A stretch of DNA of 64,000 nucleotides from Ecdyonurus torrentis (lineage: Eukaryota > Arthropoda > Insecta > Ephemeroptera > Heptageniidae): contig OX439135.1 of assembly GCA_949318235.1 (NCBI GenBank), positions 27,474,587 through 27,538,586 on the forward strand, written 5' to 3'. The position numbers and the translations under genes are program-made. Within the stretch, counting starts at the first letter, position 1; each line of letters starts with the position of its first letter. The notes below the pieces were generated by a model, which saw only the letters and a list, made by a program, of their open reading frames with translations, did no database searches and had not been told where the DNA came from. Below are positions 13,427-22,689 of this stretch, one piece after another.

Positions 13427-14647
13427 ATGCACAGAAGATCTGGAAATATAATTTTTAACAATTCCAGAGGAGGTTTACCAATATTGTAAAGTGAAGTGGC
13501 TCGTCGCCGTCCATGGCGTGATGGACCACCGCAACAACAACAATGGTCACGCCCATCTCCAATTGATCACAACCAAAACCACCACAGTATATCAAATTCA
13601 GAAAAGAACTTCTATGAAAGGAAAATTGCGAGATTACAAACTGAGAATAAAGCTTTGCAAATCAAGATATCATCCTTAGAAGCACACCACAAACAGTGTA
13701 AGAACTCTAAATCTCATCACCTCCCTAAAGATAATACACCATATACTCCTGAATTTAATAATTATTTAGACATCATTAAATCATGTCCACAAACAAAATC
13801 ACCACAAAATTTTAAATATACTGTAACATATGTAGATGGTGACGTAATAAATTCAGAAAAAGGAACCATAGCCCACGCAGTTGCCGCTGATCTTAAATGC
13901 AGCGCTGGTGTTGCTAAAACAATCAAACAAACCGTTGGTGCTCCGTCCAAACTTAAATCTTCTCTTAGGCCAGGGAATATTGTAGTTCATAGCTCAAATA
14001 ATACCACCATTTTATATGTGATTACTAAGTTTCAGTCATCCCACAAACTTCACCAGAATCCAAACCAATTTGTCAAGAATTTTCACCATGGCATGCTAGG
14101 TCTCCGCCGCTACTGTAAAACCAACAACGTAAAACAGATAGCCATGCCCCGCATCGGTTCTGGATTAGATCAACTGAAGTGGAGCTTCGTAGAACATGAA
14201 ATTTATAAGGTATTCAAAGACATAGGAGTAAACTTTATAATTTACTCTAATAATACTGGTAGCACAGTGTCTCCATCTCTTACTTCCCCTCAAGCTACCA
14301 GTACATTAGACTCACCAGTGAAGCATACCGAAGCTACCTCACCCCCATCAAATACTGTTTCACAAACAAGTTCCCCTATTCACACCCCTACCCCATCCAC
14401 CTACCCCACAACACCCACTCCTTCCTATCATCCTGCTCATTGTACACCCAATTCCCGGTTCAATCCCAACAATGTCAACAACCTTCTCAATAATACCTGT
14501 TTATGCTCTGATGCATCACCCCACCATCACCATACTCCAACCCCCAGCTACACCAATCATAACATTAATACGCCAGTGCACAATATCAATCTACCTACTG
14601 GTGCAGCAAATTTTCAAATCCCTCACACATTAATTCAACAACATTAA
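13427..14647 (+). pseudogene. LINE ORF1: coiled coil, TARG1-like macrodomain, low-complexity tail
   Basis: The ATG at 13427 is in frame with the long reading frame, but an in-frame TAA at 13487-13489 interrupts codon 21; from 13490 the frame is open to 14647. The frame has no ATG just after the stop, so I take 13427 as the original start. Counting residue 1 at 13496: residues 1-30 are Arg/Gln/His rich. Residues 35-66 form a probable coiled coil (KIARLQTENKALQIKISSLE). Residues about 108-251 match an OARD1/TARG1-like macrodomain. From 252 on the chain is Pro/Ser/Thr/His/Asn rich. In other LINEs ORF1 is an RNA-binding chaperone that forms multimers through its coiled coil; here the usual RRM or CCHC zinc knuckles are not seen. 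ORF1 function in this element is inferred. Apart from the one stop it is intact. Confidence 0.85.
13817..14248 (+). other. Macrodomain segment of LINE ORF1 (TARG1/OARD1-like)
   Basis: About 144 residues. Visible landmarks are VTYVDGDVINS (first strand with the Gly-Asp of the ligand pocket), GTIAHAVAADLKCSAGVAK (the loop and helix that hold ADP-ribose), LYVITKFQSSHK and QIAMPRIGSGLDQLKW. Aligned by eye with human OARD1/TARG1, which removes ADP-ribose from acidic residues, the catalytic lysine (K84) matches the Lys of VITK (codon 14027-14029). The catalytic aspartate (D125) matches the Asp of GSGLD (codon 14168-14170). Ligand binding and hydrolase activity are therefore plausible for the intact ancestor, but not shown. 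The domain sits where an RNA-binding domain would be expected in ORF1. Confidence 0.85.
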
Positions 14648-14676
14648 ATAATAATGTATACACTAGCAATAAAAAT

Positions 14677-15537
14677 TTGAATAACTTTAGTATCATGCAT
14701 CTTAATATAAGAAGTATTAATAACTCAACGCTACAATTAGAACAATACTTAAAATCTATCGACGACCTTAAAATTGCTTGTATTACTGAACACTTTATTC
14801 TTGATAATACTGATCTTTCAAAATTTATAATTGATCAATTCAGTCTAGCTAGTGTATACTGCAGAAATAGTAATAATGCAGGGAGGGGAAGCGGAGGATC
14901 TATGATTTTAACTAACAATCAAGATCACTTGGAACGTAAAGATTTTACAAAACTATCAATAGAGAATACTATTGAAATATCTGCTATAGAGTTTGCTATT
15001 AAAAATGAAACTATTGTTCTTCTATGTATATACAGACCCCCTCTCAGTGATGTTGACATATTTATGAAAATATTTGAATATGTTATAAAAACAATTCATA
15101 ATGAACAAAAATCACCAATTGTCTGTGGTGATTTCAATACTAATCTTTTAGAAAGTAATAGGAATAGCAACAATTTTATTGATATTCTAAATTTATGTAA
15201 TCTTAAACCAACAATCACTGTCCCAACACGTCATTGCAAAACTAAATCAACACTTATTGATAATATAATTGTAAGTAAACTCTTGCCATTTGAAATTGTT
15301 AGTAGTAAAGTATTACAATGTGAGTTCTCTGATCATGAGGCTCAAGTAACAACAATAGGCTACGAGCCTTTAATTAACGCTAATAATAACAATACAAATC
15401 GTAGGACGTTCTCAGAAAAAAATAAACAATATTTCAAACAATTATTAAAAAATGAATCATGGCAAAATGTGTATGAATATAAAGGGGACACAAAAACAAT
15501 ATTTAATACATTTCACGACACTACTAAATCATTTTGA
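14677..15537 (+). pseudogene. LINE ORF2 endonuclease domain (EEP fold)
   Basis: A reading frame of 286 codons with the standard motif series of apurinic-like LINE endonucleases: MHLNIRSINN near the start (metal-binding Asn), TEHF (metal-binding Glu), YRPP, VCGDFNTNLL (Asp and Asn of the active site), and CEFSDHEAQV near the end (SDH, catalytic His). All key residues are therefore present. It begins without an ATG (TTG at 14677) and stops at a TGA that comes from a one-base frameshift; the next frame continues with FEIAFPL, a normal linker feature of these elements. Confidence 0.88.
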
Positions 15538-15614
15538 AATAGCTTTTCCTTTAACAAAAATAAAAAAAATGTAATAAATATCAATAATAAAAAAATAATA
15601 AAAAAAAATCTTTT

Positions 15615-17588
15615 ATGACAAAAGGTTTATTGATCTCACAAGGGAAAGTAAGAATTCTAAAAAAACTATCATTAATTTACCCTGAAATTTGGACCCCTGA
15701 ATATGCTAAAAAATATAAACATCTGTATTTCAAACTTTTAAGAGTAGCTAAAAAACTTCAAAATCTATATACTGTTCTAAATTCTGATAATAAAGGTAAA
15801 ACAATGTGGGATATGATACGTACTCGCTTTGGTAAGTCAAAAAAAAATGTAGATGAAGTTATTTTTAATGATAAACATTATTCTGATGAACAAGATATTG
15901 CAACTTGTTTCAGTAATCATTATATTAATTGTATTGAAAATCTTAAAAATAATATACCCTCAGTTACAGACCACAATATTTATCAAAATATAAAAAATAA
16001 TCCAAAAACTCTTTTTTTACATGCTGTAAATAGGTCCGAAATTTCATTATTCATTAAACAACTTACAAATAAAAAGTCAAGTGGATTTGACGAACTACCT
16101 GATACTTTAATAAAATACTGTAATGATGAAATATGTGATATCTTAACCTACCTCATAAATAAATCTTTTGAAAGTGGTGTATTTCCTGATAAACTTAAAC
16201 TAGCTATTATTAAACCTTTGTATAAGAAAGGTGATAGTAAGGACCTGAATAACTACAGGCCAGTAAGCCTTCTCTCAGTGTTCTCTAAAATTTCTGAGCA
16301 GGCCTACCTAAGTAGACTATTACCTTTCTTAGAACAATGTAATATATATTCAAAATATCAACACGGCTTCAGAAAGCAACACTGTACAGAAACAGCTATC
16401 TTTGAACTTGTCGATGCATTATTAGAAAGCATAGACAAAAAATTAAAAACTATCGGTATGTTTCTGGATCTTTCAAAAGCTTTTGACATGGTAGATCCAG
16501 AAATATTACTTGAAAAAATGTATAGATATGGTATCCGGCGACGATCTGCAGACTGGATGCGTACCTTTTTAATCAACCGTAAACAAAAAGTTCACTTCTC
16601 CTCGACTAAAGGCTCAAAAAGACTTTTACTCGGAGGCAGAGAACTTAAAATATGGCATCGAGCAGGGTACAAAATTAGGCCCCATTCTCTTCTTAATCTA
16701 TATTAATGACTTGCCTTTATCTGTCCTATCAAAATATTGTATGCCCATTGTCTATGCAGATGACTCTAATTTTAAAGTCACAGCAACAAATAATAAAATC
16801 CTAACAAACAATGTAAAAGAAACTTTCTCTAAAGCTCAAAATTGGTTGAATATTAATAAACTACTTCTTAATGTAAATAAAACAGAAATTCTCTAATTTC
16901 AAAATGTTAGGAATAAAAATGAAAAAATTGAATGTATAAATTTGGATAATAATGTGATTCAACTCGGACACAGTGCAAAATTCCTGGGTGTATACATTGA
17001 TGATGATCTTAGATTTACTGACCATGTTTCATATACTTGTAAAAAATTATCATCTGTAATATTTGCTCTGGGAGAACTCAGACACGAGTCAGAAATAAAT
17101 TGCCTTCTCACACTTTATTATGCTAACTTTCATTCTATTCTTAAATACGGCATTGTTTGCTGGGGTAACTCTGTTGATAGCCAAAGAGATTTTTCTTGCA
17201 AAAAAGAGCTATCCGAACTATGTTATTTAAAAATAAGAGAGACTCCTGTAGAACTTTATTTCAATTGTTGGGAGTTCTACCATTTCCATGTTTGTATATC
17301 TATGAGTGTGCAGTGTTTGTTAAGAAACATGAATCACGGTTCCGCGAGCACGAGACAAACCACAATCATGCTACGCGGAATCGTGATCTGAATATCACTC
17401 CCAAATATTGCAGGCTTGAAATGTATAGGAATGGCCCGTTTATGTCATGTGTTAGAATTTATAACAATTTATCATTTGATCTCAAGTCTTTGCAATGTGT
17501 TAAAGTATTCTCTCGGCTATTGAAATGCTATCTACTTGATAAATGTTTCTATAGTTTAAATGAGTTCTACGACAATAAAAATTATTAA
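15615..17588 (+). pseudogene. LINE ORF2 reverse transcriptase and C-terminal region
   Basis: Four frame segments. 15615-16620 carries IKPLYKKGDSKDLNNYRPVS (motif 1/2), YQHGFRKQHCTETA and GMFLDLSKAFDMVD (motif A, first catalytic Asp). After the A-run frameshift come YGIEQGTKLGPILFLIYIND (motif B) and IVYADDSNF (motif C, the YADD catalytic pair). After the TAA at 16894 the same frame continues with KFLGVYIDDDLRFTDHV (thumb) and LKYGIVCWGNSV. A last frame (about 17190-17588) carries QKRAIRTMLF and a Cys-containing C-terminus typical of CR1/Jockey-type elements. Motif B has Glu where Pro is usual (GIEQG against GxPQG), probably a decay mutation. There is no RNase H domain. Confidence 0.88.
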
Positions 17589-17788
17589 ATAATTATACAT
17601 TCATGTATATATTTAACTTAATTAAAATATGTTTTAATTTTATATGCTGTAAACACAGCATCACTGTATATATTACCTACTAGTATGTAAGTTGACAATT
17701 CCATGTAAAACCTTCAACAATTGTAACTTTTATTGCATATTTGATTGTAAGGAGAATGGAAATAAAAGAATTTTGAATTTGAATTTGA
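17589..17788 (+). terminator. LINE 3' UTR with AATAAA and (TTTGAA)n tail
   Basis: Two hundred bases of AT-rich untranslated sequence after the last ORF2 frame. An AATAAA polyadenylation-type signal lies at 17761-17766. The element ends with about three TTTGAA units directly against the target duplication. A short simple-repeat 3' end instead of poly(A) is a known feature of CR1/L2/I-type LINEs, where the reverse transcriptase recognises the 3' end of its RNA. Confidence 0.7.
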
Positions 17789-19843
17789 ACTTAAGTCAAG
17801 ATGATATTTAGTAATAACGTCTCTTATCTACTTCATACACAACTAAAGTCAAGTTGATAATCAGTGATAACGTCACTTATCTACTTCATACACAACTAAA
17901 GTCAAGTTGATAGTCAGTGATGACGTCACATAGCTACTACGTAAACAACTTAAGTCATGTTGATAGTCAGTGATGACGTCACATATCTACTTCATACACT
18001 ACTAGAGTCAAGTTAATAGTCAGTGATGGCGATACTTATCTATTTCATACACTTCTAAAGACAAGTTGATATTCAGTGATGACGTCACATATCTACTTCA
18101 TACATTACTACAGTGAAGTTGATAGTCAGTGATGACGTCACATATCTACTACGTAAACAACTTAAGTCAAGTTGATAGTCAGTGATGACGTCACATATCT
18201 ACTACGTAAACAACTTAAGTCAAGTTCATAGTCAGTGATGTAGTCACTTATCTACTTCATACACTACTACAGTTAAGTTAATAGTCAGAAATGGCATCAC
18301 TTATATACTTCATCAATACAAAAATCAAGTTGGAAGTCAATGATGGCGTCACTTATCTACTTCAAAAAAACTAAAGTGAAGATGATATTTAGTAATAACG
18401 TCACTTATCTACTTCATACACATTTAAAGTCCAGTTGAGAGTCAGTAATGATGTAACTCATCTACTTCATACACTACTAAAGTCAAGTTGATAGTCAGTG
18501 ATGACGTCACATATCTACTACGTAAACAACTAAAGTCAAGTTGATACTCAGTGATGACGTCACGTATCTACTTCATACAATACTAAAGTCAAGTTTAAAG
18601 TCAGTGATGACGTCACTTATCTACATCATACACTACTTAAATCAAGTTTATAGTCAGAGATGACGTCACTTATTTATTTTATACACTACTAAAGACCAGA
18701 TGATAGTCAGTAAAGACGTCAGTTATATAATGCATACACAAATAAAGTCAAATTGATAGAAAAATGTAACGTCATTTATCTACTACATACACAACTAAAG
18801 TAAAGTAAATATTCAGTGATGACGTCATTTAACTACTTCATACACTACTTAAGTCAAGTTTATAGTCAGTGATGGAGTCACTTTTCTACTCCATACAATA
18901 CTTATATTCAAGTTGATAGTCAGTGTTGACGTCTTTTATCTACTTCATACACCACAAAAGTCAAGATGATATTTAGTAAAAACGTCACTTATCTACTTCA
19001 TACACAACTCAAGTCAAGTTGATAATCAGTGATGACGTCAGTTATCTACTTCATACACTACTAAAGTCAAACTGATAGTCAGTGATGAGGTTGCATTTCT
19101 ACTTCATACACTACTAAAGTCAAGTTGATATTTAGTGATTGCATCACTTATCTACTTAATATACCACTAAAGTCAAGATGATATTTAGTAATAACGTCAC
19201 TTATCTACTTCATACACAACTAAAGTCAAGTTGATAGTCAGTGATGACGTCACATATCTACTACGTAAACATCTTAAGTCAAGTTGATAGTCAGAAATGA
19301 CATCACTTATCTACTTCATACACTACGAAAGTCAAGTTGATAGTCAGTGATGACGTCACTTATTTACTTCATATACAACTAAAGTAAGGTAAATAGTCAG
19401 TGATGACGTTATTTATCTACTTCATACACTACTAAAGTCAAGTTTATAGTCAGTGATGGCGTCACTTATCTATATCATACATTACTAAAGACAAGTTCAT
19501 ATTCAGTGATGACGTCACTTATATAATTCATACTTATCTAAATTCAAATTGATAGTCGGTGTTGACGTCACATATCTACTTCATACACTACTACAGTTAG
19601 GTTGATAGTAATTAATGACGTCACTTATCTACTTCATCAATACTAAAATTTAGTTGGTAGTCAGTAATGGCGTCACTTATGTAATTCATACACAAACAAA
19701 GTCAAATTGATAGTAAGTGATATCGTCACATATATACTTCATACACTACTACATTCAAGTTGATAGTCAGTGATGACATCACTTATCTACTTCATAAACT
19801 ACTAAAGTCAAGTTGATAGTCAGTGATAATGTCACATATCTAA
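17789..19843 (+). repeat. Satellite I array, third block
   Basis: About 39 further 53-bp monomers in the same orientation. From 17794 the sequence continues where the paralogous block stands at 10391, including matching rare variants (TTAAGTCATGTTGATAG, CAAAAATCAAGTTGGAAGT and TTCAAAAAAACTAAAGTGAAG). The array stops abruptly at about 19843, where unique sequence of the Harbinger element begins. Confidence 0.95.
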
Positions 19844-19907
19844 CCAGTGAGTTAAAATTACGCGACAGGAGTTTTAGATAAAGAAAACGCTAATTATCCT
19901 TCGCATA

Positions 19908-21336
19908 ATGTCAAGAAAAGAACGTCTGATTGAGTCTGTGCGTGCGCGTGTCGTCTTTTTTACCTAAAACGGGATCCAAATTATAAAGATAAAGGAAAAG
20001 TTGGAAATGCGTGGGATGCTGTGGGAAAAGAAAATGAAATGTCTAGTAGGTGTCATTTTATTTTATGCTCTGTTAGTTCACTTTTTATTTTTTCATTTTA
20101 GCTCTTTTAAATTTATATTTATTTCATATATGACGTGTTTTGTAGGGGTTGAAGCGAAAGAGGACTGGAAAGGGCTACGTGAAAAATTCCTAAGGGAGGA
20201 GAAGAAAGGCTATACTGCCTCTGGAGCTGCTACTGTAGAAAAAGCAGTATCTACATGGCCTTTCTTCGGCTATATGTTTTTTTTGAAGGGCCTAATCACG
20301 CCCCGGAAAACCACGTCAAACGCTAAGAAACGGCCACAACCAAGTCCACGTCGCTCACTAAGACTCTTGTCGCAAGACTCCCCTGTTATCAATGGAAGCA
20401 ACGCGAGGCTGACCATTAATAACCCTGTTTCGTCTCCACGTTCTTTCACCCCAATATCAACGGCAACGGGAGCTGATAATAACACTAGTCTCATTGAAAG
20501 CTTGCAACCGGAATTGTCACTCATTCTAGAGGAGTCGGAGGCATCAGCAGAGGTATTTGAACATAAAAATTATTTAAAATCATGAATTATTTACCACATC
20601 TATACTAATTACAACAAAAATGAGCAAACAAATTGGTAATTTTAGAATGAATAACAGTACATATAAAATTGTTGTACTACTTTTATCAACTAGATGGCAT
20701 ATACGACTTCAATTTTTTTTAATATATCCTGATCTACAGGCACCCCGAATCTTTTGTAAGATGAGAAAGTTGCCTACACATTCAGGCGATAACATTTTTT
20801 TTTCTTTGATCCACTTAATAAATTGTTTGTATTATGCACTATAGAAATAAACTTAAATTTTATTTTATTTACTATTGGAATGTCTTTTGTAATGTTTGCA
20901 TTTTTTTTTCTTATCATAAAAAATTTGGGAGGTGGGGATTTTTCCACAACAACTTTGATATTATATGCATTTAATTTGTATTATGTATGCTCTGTTTTAG
21001 GATGAAACTGCAGAGCCAGTAAAGAAGGCCAAGGTTCACTACAAATCTAAACCAAAGACTTCTTCAGGCCATCGTGCTCACAAGGCAATGCGTAACGCAA
21101 ACCCTGAAAATGAAGATAAGAATTATGAGGCATTGAAACAAGTAGCGTCTTGCATGCAAACTGTTTCCAGTGCTCTGGCTCTAATTACTGGGGAGAATAA
21201 GGGCCTGCAGTCATGTGGCTCTTATGTCATTAGTACGTTGCAGGGATTGCCGAAGGATTTGCAAATTCGAGCCAGGAGTGCAATTCAAAGAGAACTGATT
21301 TCATTTGAAACTGAAGCATTGGAAAGAGATATTTAA
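19908..21336 (+). CDS. MADF-domain DNA-binding protein of a Harbinger element (3 exons, one frameshift)
   Basis: Exon 1 19908-20045, intron 20046-20145 (GTAGGT...TTTGTAG), exon 2 20146-20552, intron 20553-21000 (GTATTT...GTTTTAG), exon 3 21001-21336. Exon 1 and exon 2 together give a MADF domain: SRKERLIESVRARV, DPNYKDKGKVGNAWDAVGKE, then VEAKEDWKGLREKFLREEKK and WPFFGYMFFLKGLI. The C-terminal exon (ALALITGENKGL, YVISTLQGLPKDLQIRARS, IQRELISFETEAL) resembles the C-terminal interaction region of MADF/BESS-type proteins. Exons 2 and 3 join in phase 0; exons 1 and 2 join through a split Arg codon. One base is missing, most simply in the six-T run at 19956-19961, so the frame is broken there unless it is a sequencing error. 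MADF (Myb/SANT-like) proteins act as the second protein of PIF/Harbinger elements, binding DNA and helping the transposase reach the nucleus. Total length would be about 293 residues. Confidence 0.82.
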
Positions 21337-21399
21337 TTTTTTTGTTATAAACTCGTGCAAAATTAAAAATGTCCAAATTTTGTGTTATTAAAAGAAACT

Positions 21400-21900
21400 T
21401 GCATTGATTCAATAGAAGACTTGCAAAAGTAGGTTTAGGGAGAAAATAAACAAACTCACAGCTGAACAATACTAACAAAGTGCTAGCAGACGATTTGGTT
21501 TTCCTGTCTCAATTTAACATGCTTTCTTATGGTGGAATGCAGCAGCTATAACTTGAGTTAGAATTATTTTTTAGAGCTGAAATTTTTACTGTAGCTTACT
21601 CAGCCTTAAAACTTTTGTTTTCTTGAATTTGAATTCAATTGGGTAAAAAAATTATTTTTAACCATATCACTTGAAATCCAGGAAAACAAAAGCTTGTAGG
21701 CTCAGTAAGCTACAGTAAAAATTTCAGCTCAAAAAAATAATTCTAACTCAAGTTATAGCGGCTGAATTCCACCATAAGAAAGCATGTTAAATTGAGACAG
21801 GAACACCAAATCGTCTGCTAGCACTTTGTTAGTAGTACGGCTGAGTTTGCTTATTTTCTCACTATAAACCTACTTTTGCAAGTCTTCTATTAATCAATAA
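21400..21900. repeat. Imperfect palindrome (two arms of about 230 bp) between the convergent genes
   Basis: The left arm starts with ATTGATTCAATAGAAGACTT and includes GTGCTAGCAGACGATTTGG, CATGCTTTCTTATGGTGGAA and CTGTAGCTTACT. The same series occurs on the opposite strand in the right arm, ending with AAGTCTTCTATTAATCAAT. A loop of about 30-50 bp near 21635-21675 separates the arms. Identity is high over about 230 bp with small indels. It lies 70 bp after the MADF stop and 790 bp from the transposase stop, so transcripts of either gene could fold into a long hairpin. It could be a nested foldback MITE, but no clear target duplication was found. Confidence 0.85.
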
Positions 21901-22689
21901 GTTTTGCTGAAATTTTAATTTTTACCATATGATTAATATTATTTAAATGTCGCATAATTATAATAAAAAATAGCAAAAAAAAAAGTACATAATTAATAAA
22001 TTCTTTTTTATTTTCAAGACTATATATGAAGTTTTTATATTTAAAATGTAGATATTTAAGTCTATTTTTATACAGTCATAACACCCAGTCATAAGCGTTT
22101 TTCCTTTCTTTTTTCGTGTGTTTCTATGTTTTTGTTACTGTAAGAGTACTGAACTGTAAATTATATGAGTCAAATAAAGTAAATTAAAATAAACAATTTT
22201 ACATTTTTCACTTGCATGATACCAAGATATTATGTATGTAGATAAAAAAAATGTCGTTAATTAGGTATGAGGATTAAAATACTTTTTTTTATAAAAAATC
22301 TTTTATTTATTGATCTTAGTAGAATTAAAAATAAGCATTAAATTAAAAAAAATTATAACGAATGACTTATTTTGCTCACGTCATAAAAATAATGAGTTTT
22401 TTCACAGCAAAAAAAAAAACAAAACAAAAAAATAAATAAATTAAAGACTGTTACGTCTTAGTTCTTTGTTATATTGATGATAAAATAATTAGGATTTGAT
22501 TTACTCATTTGGGATGTTTCGGCCTTGCGTAACTCTATCAACTTGCCATGGAACAGAACCCTGTGGGGAGAAAAGATATTCACAAATATAGTTTCTAACT
22601 TTATTTGCCTCCCTCGAAGCATGCCTCGCTTCCCGCTGTCCTTCCATGTCCTTAAATACAGGACGGTTCTGTTCCACTGGAGGTTCAAG
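21901..22689. other. AT-rich spacer between convergent genes
   Basis: About 790 bp, very AT rich with A and T runs. No reading frame with domain content, no RNA gene and no repeat family recognised. It probably serves as the 3' untranslated or spacer region of the minus-strand transposase gene. Confidence 0.5.

Larger units (their letters stand above)
14569..17588 (+). pseudogene. LINE ORF2 (endonuclease plus reverse transcriptase), disrupted
   Basis: ORF2 is in a different frame from ORF1 and overlaps its 3' end. The ORF2 frame is open from 14569 (after a TAA at 14566-14568) with no in-frame ATG before 14695, so translation probably relied on coupling, reinitiation or a non-ATG start. Breaks seen: a frameshift at a T run near 15531-15535, a second in the A-rich stretch 15540-15612, a third at an A run 16616-16620, an in-frame TAA at 16894-16896, and a fourth frameshift near 17185-17190. 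Domain order across the frames is endonuclease, linker, reverse transcriptase fingers-palm-thumb, and a C-terminal region. The last frame ends at 17588. Most breaks lie in homopolymers, so decay is mild. The intact ancestor would nick target DNA and prime reverse transcription there. Confidence 0.88.
13302..17788 (+). mobile_element. Non-LTR retrotransposon (LINE), CR1/Jockey-like, macrodomain ORF1
   Basis: A 4.49-kb insert in satellite I, flanked by a short direct repeat ACTTA (13297-13301 and 17789-17793). It begins with a GATGGGAAGATGGGAAG tandem motif, carries ORF1 and ORF2, and ends with AATAAA (17761-17766) and a (TTTGAA)n-type tail instead of poly(A). ORF2 has an exonuclease-endonuclease-phosphatase domain followed by reverse transcriptase with a YADD motif, and no RNase H was seen. 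This fits the CR1/L2/Jockey group; the exact clade is not resolved. The element looks nearly full length but is decayed by two stops and about four frameshifts. The matching empty site is ACTTA at 10386-10390 in a paralogous satellite block. Confidence 0.92.

Noticed and set aside
16358..16576. Minus-strand frame inside the LINE reverse transcriptase
   Set aside because: Antisense shadow of conserved reverse transcriptase motifs.
13302..17788. LTR retrotransposon or endogenous retrovirus
   Set aside because: No long terminal repeats, no protease, RNase H or integrase; the endonuclease and the simple-repeat 3' end are those of a LINE.
20620..21005. Two small frames between MADF exons 2 and 3
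   Set aside because: They lie in the intron 20553-21000 and have no recognisable content.
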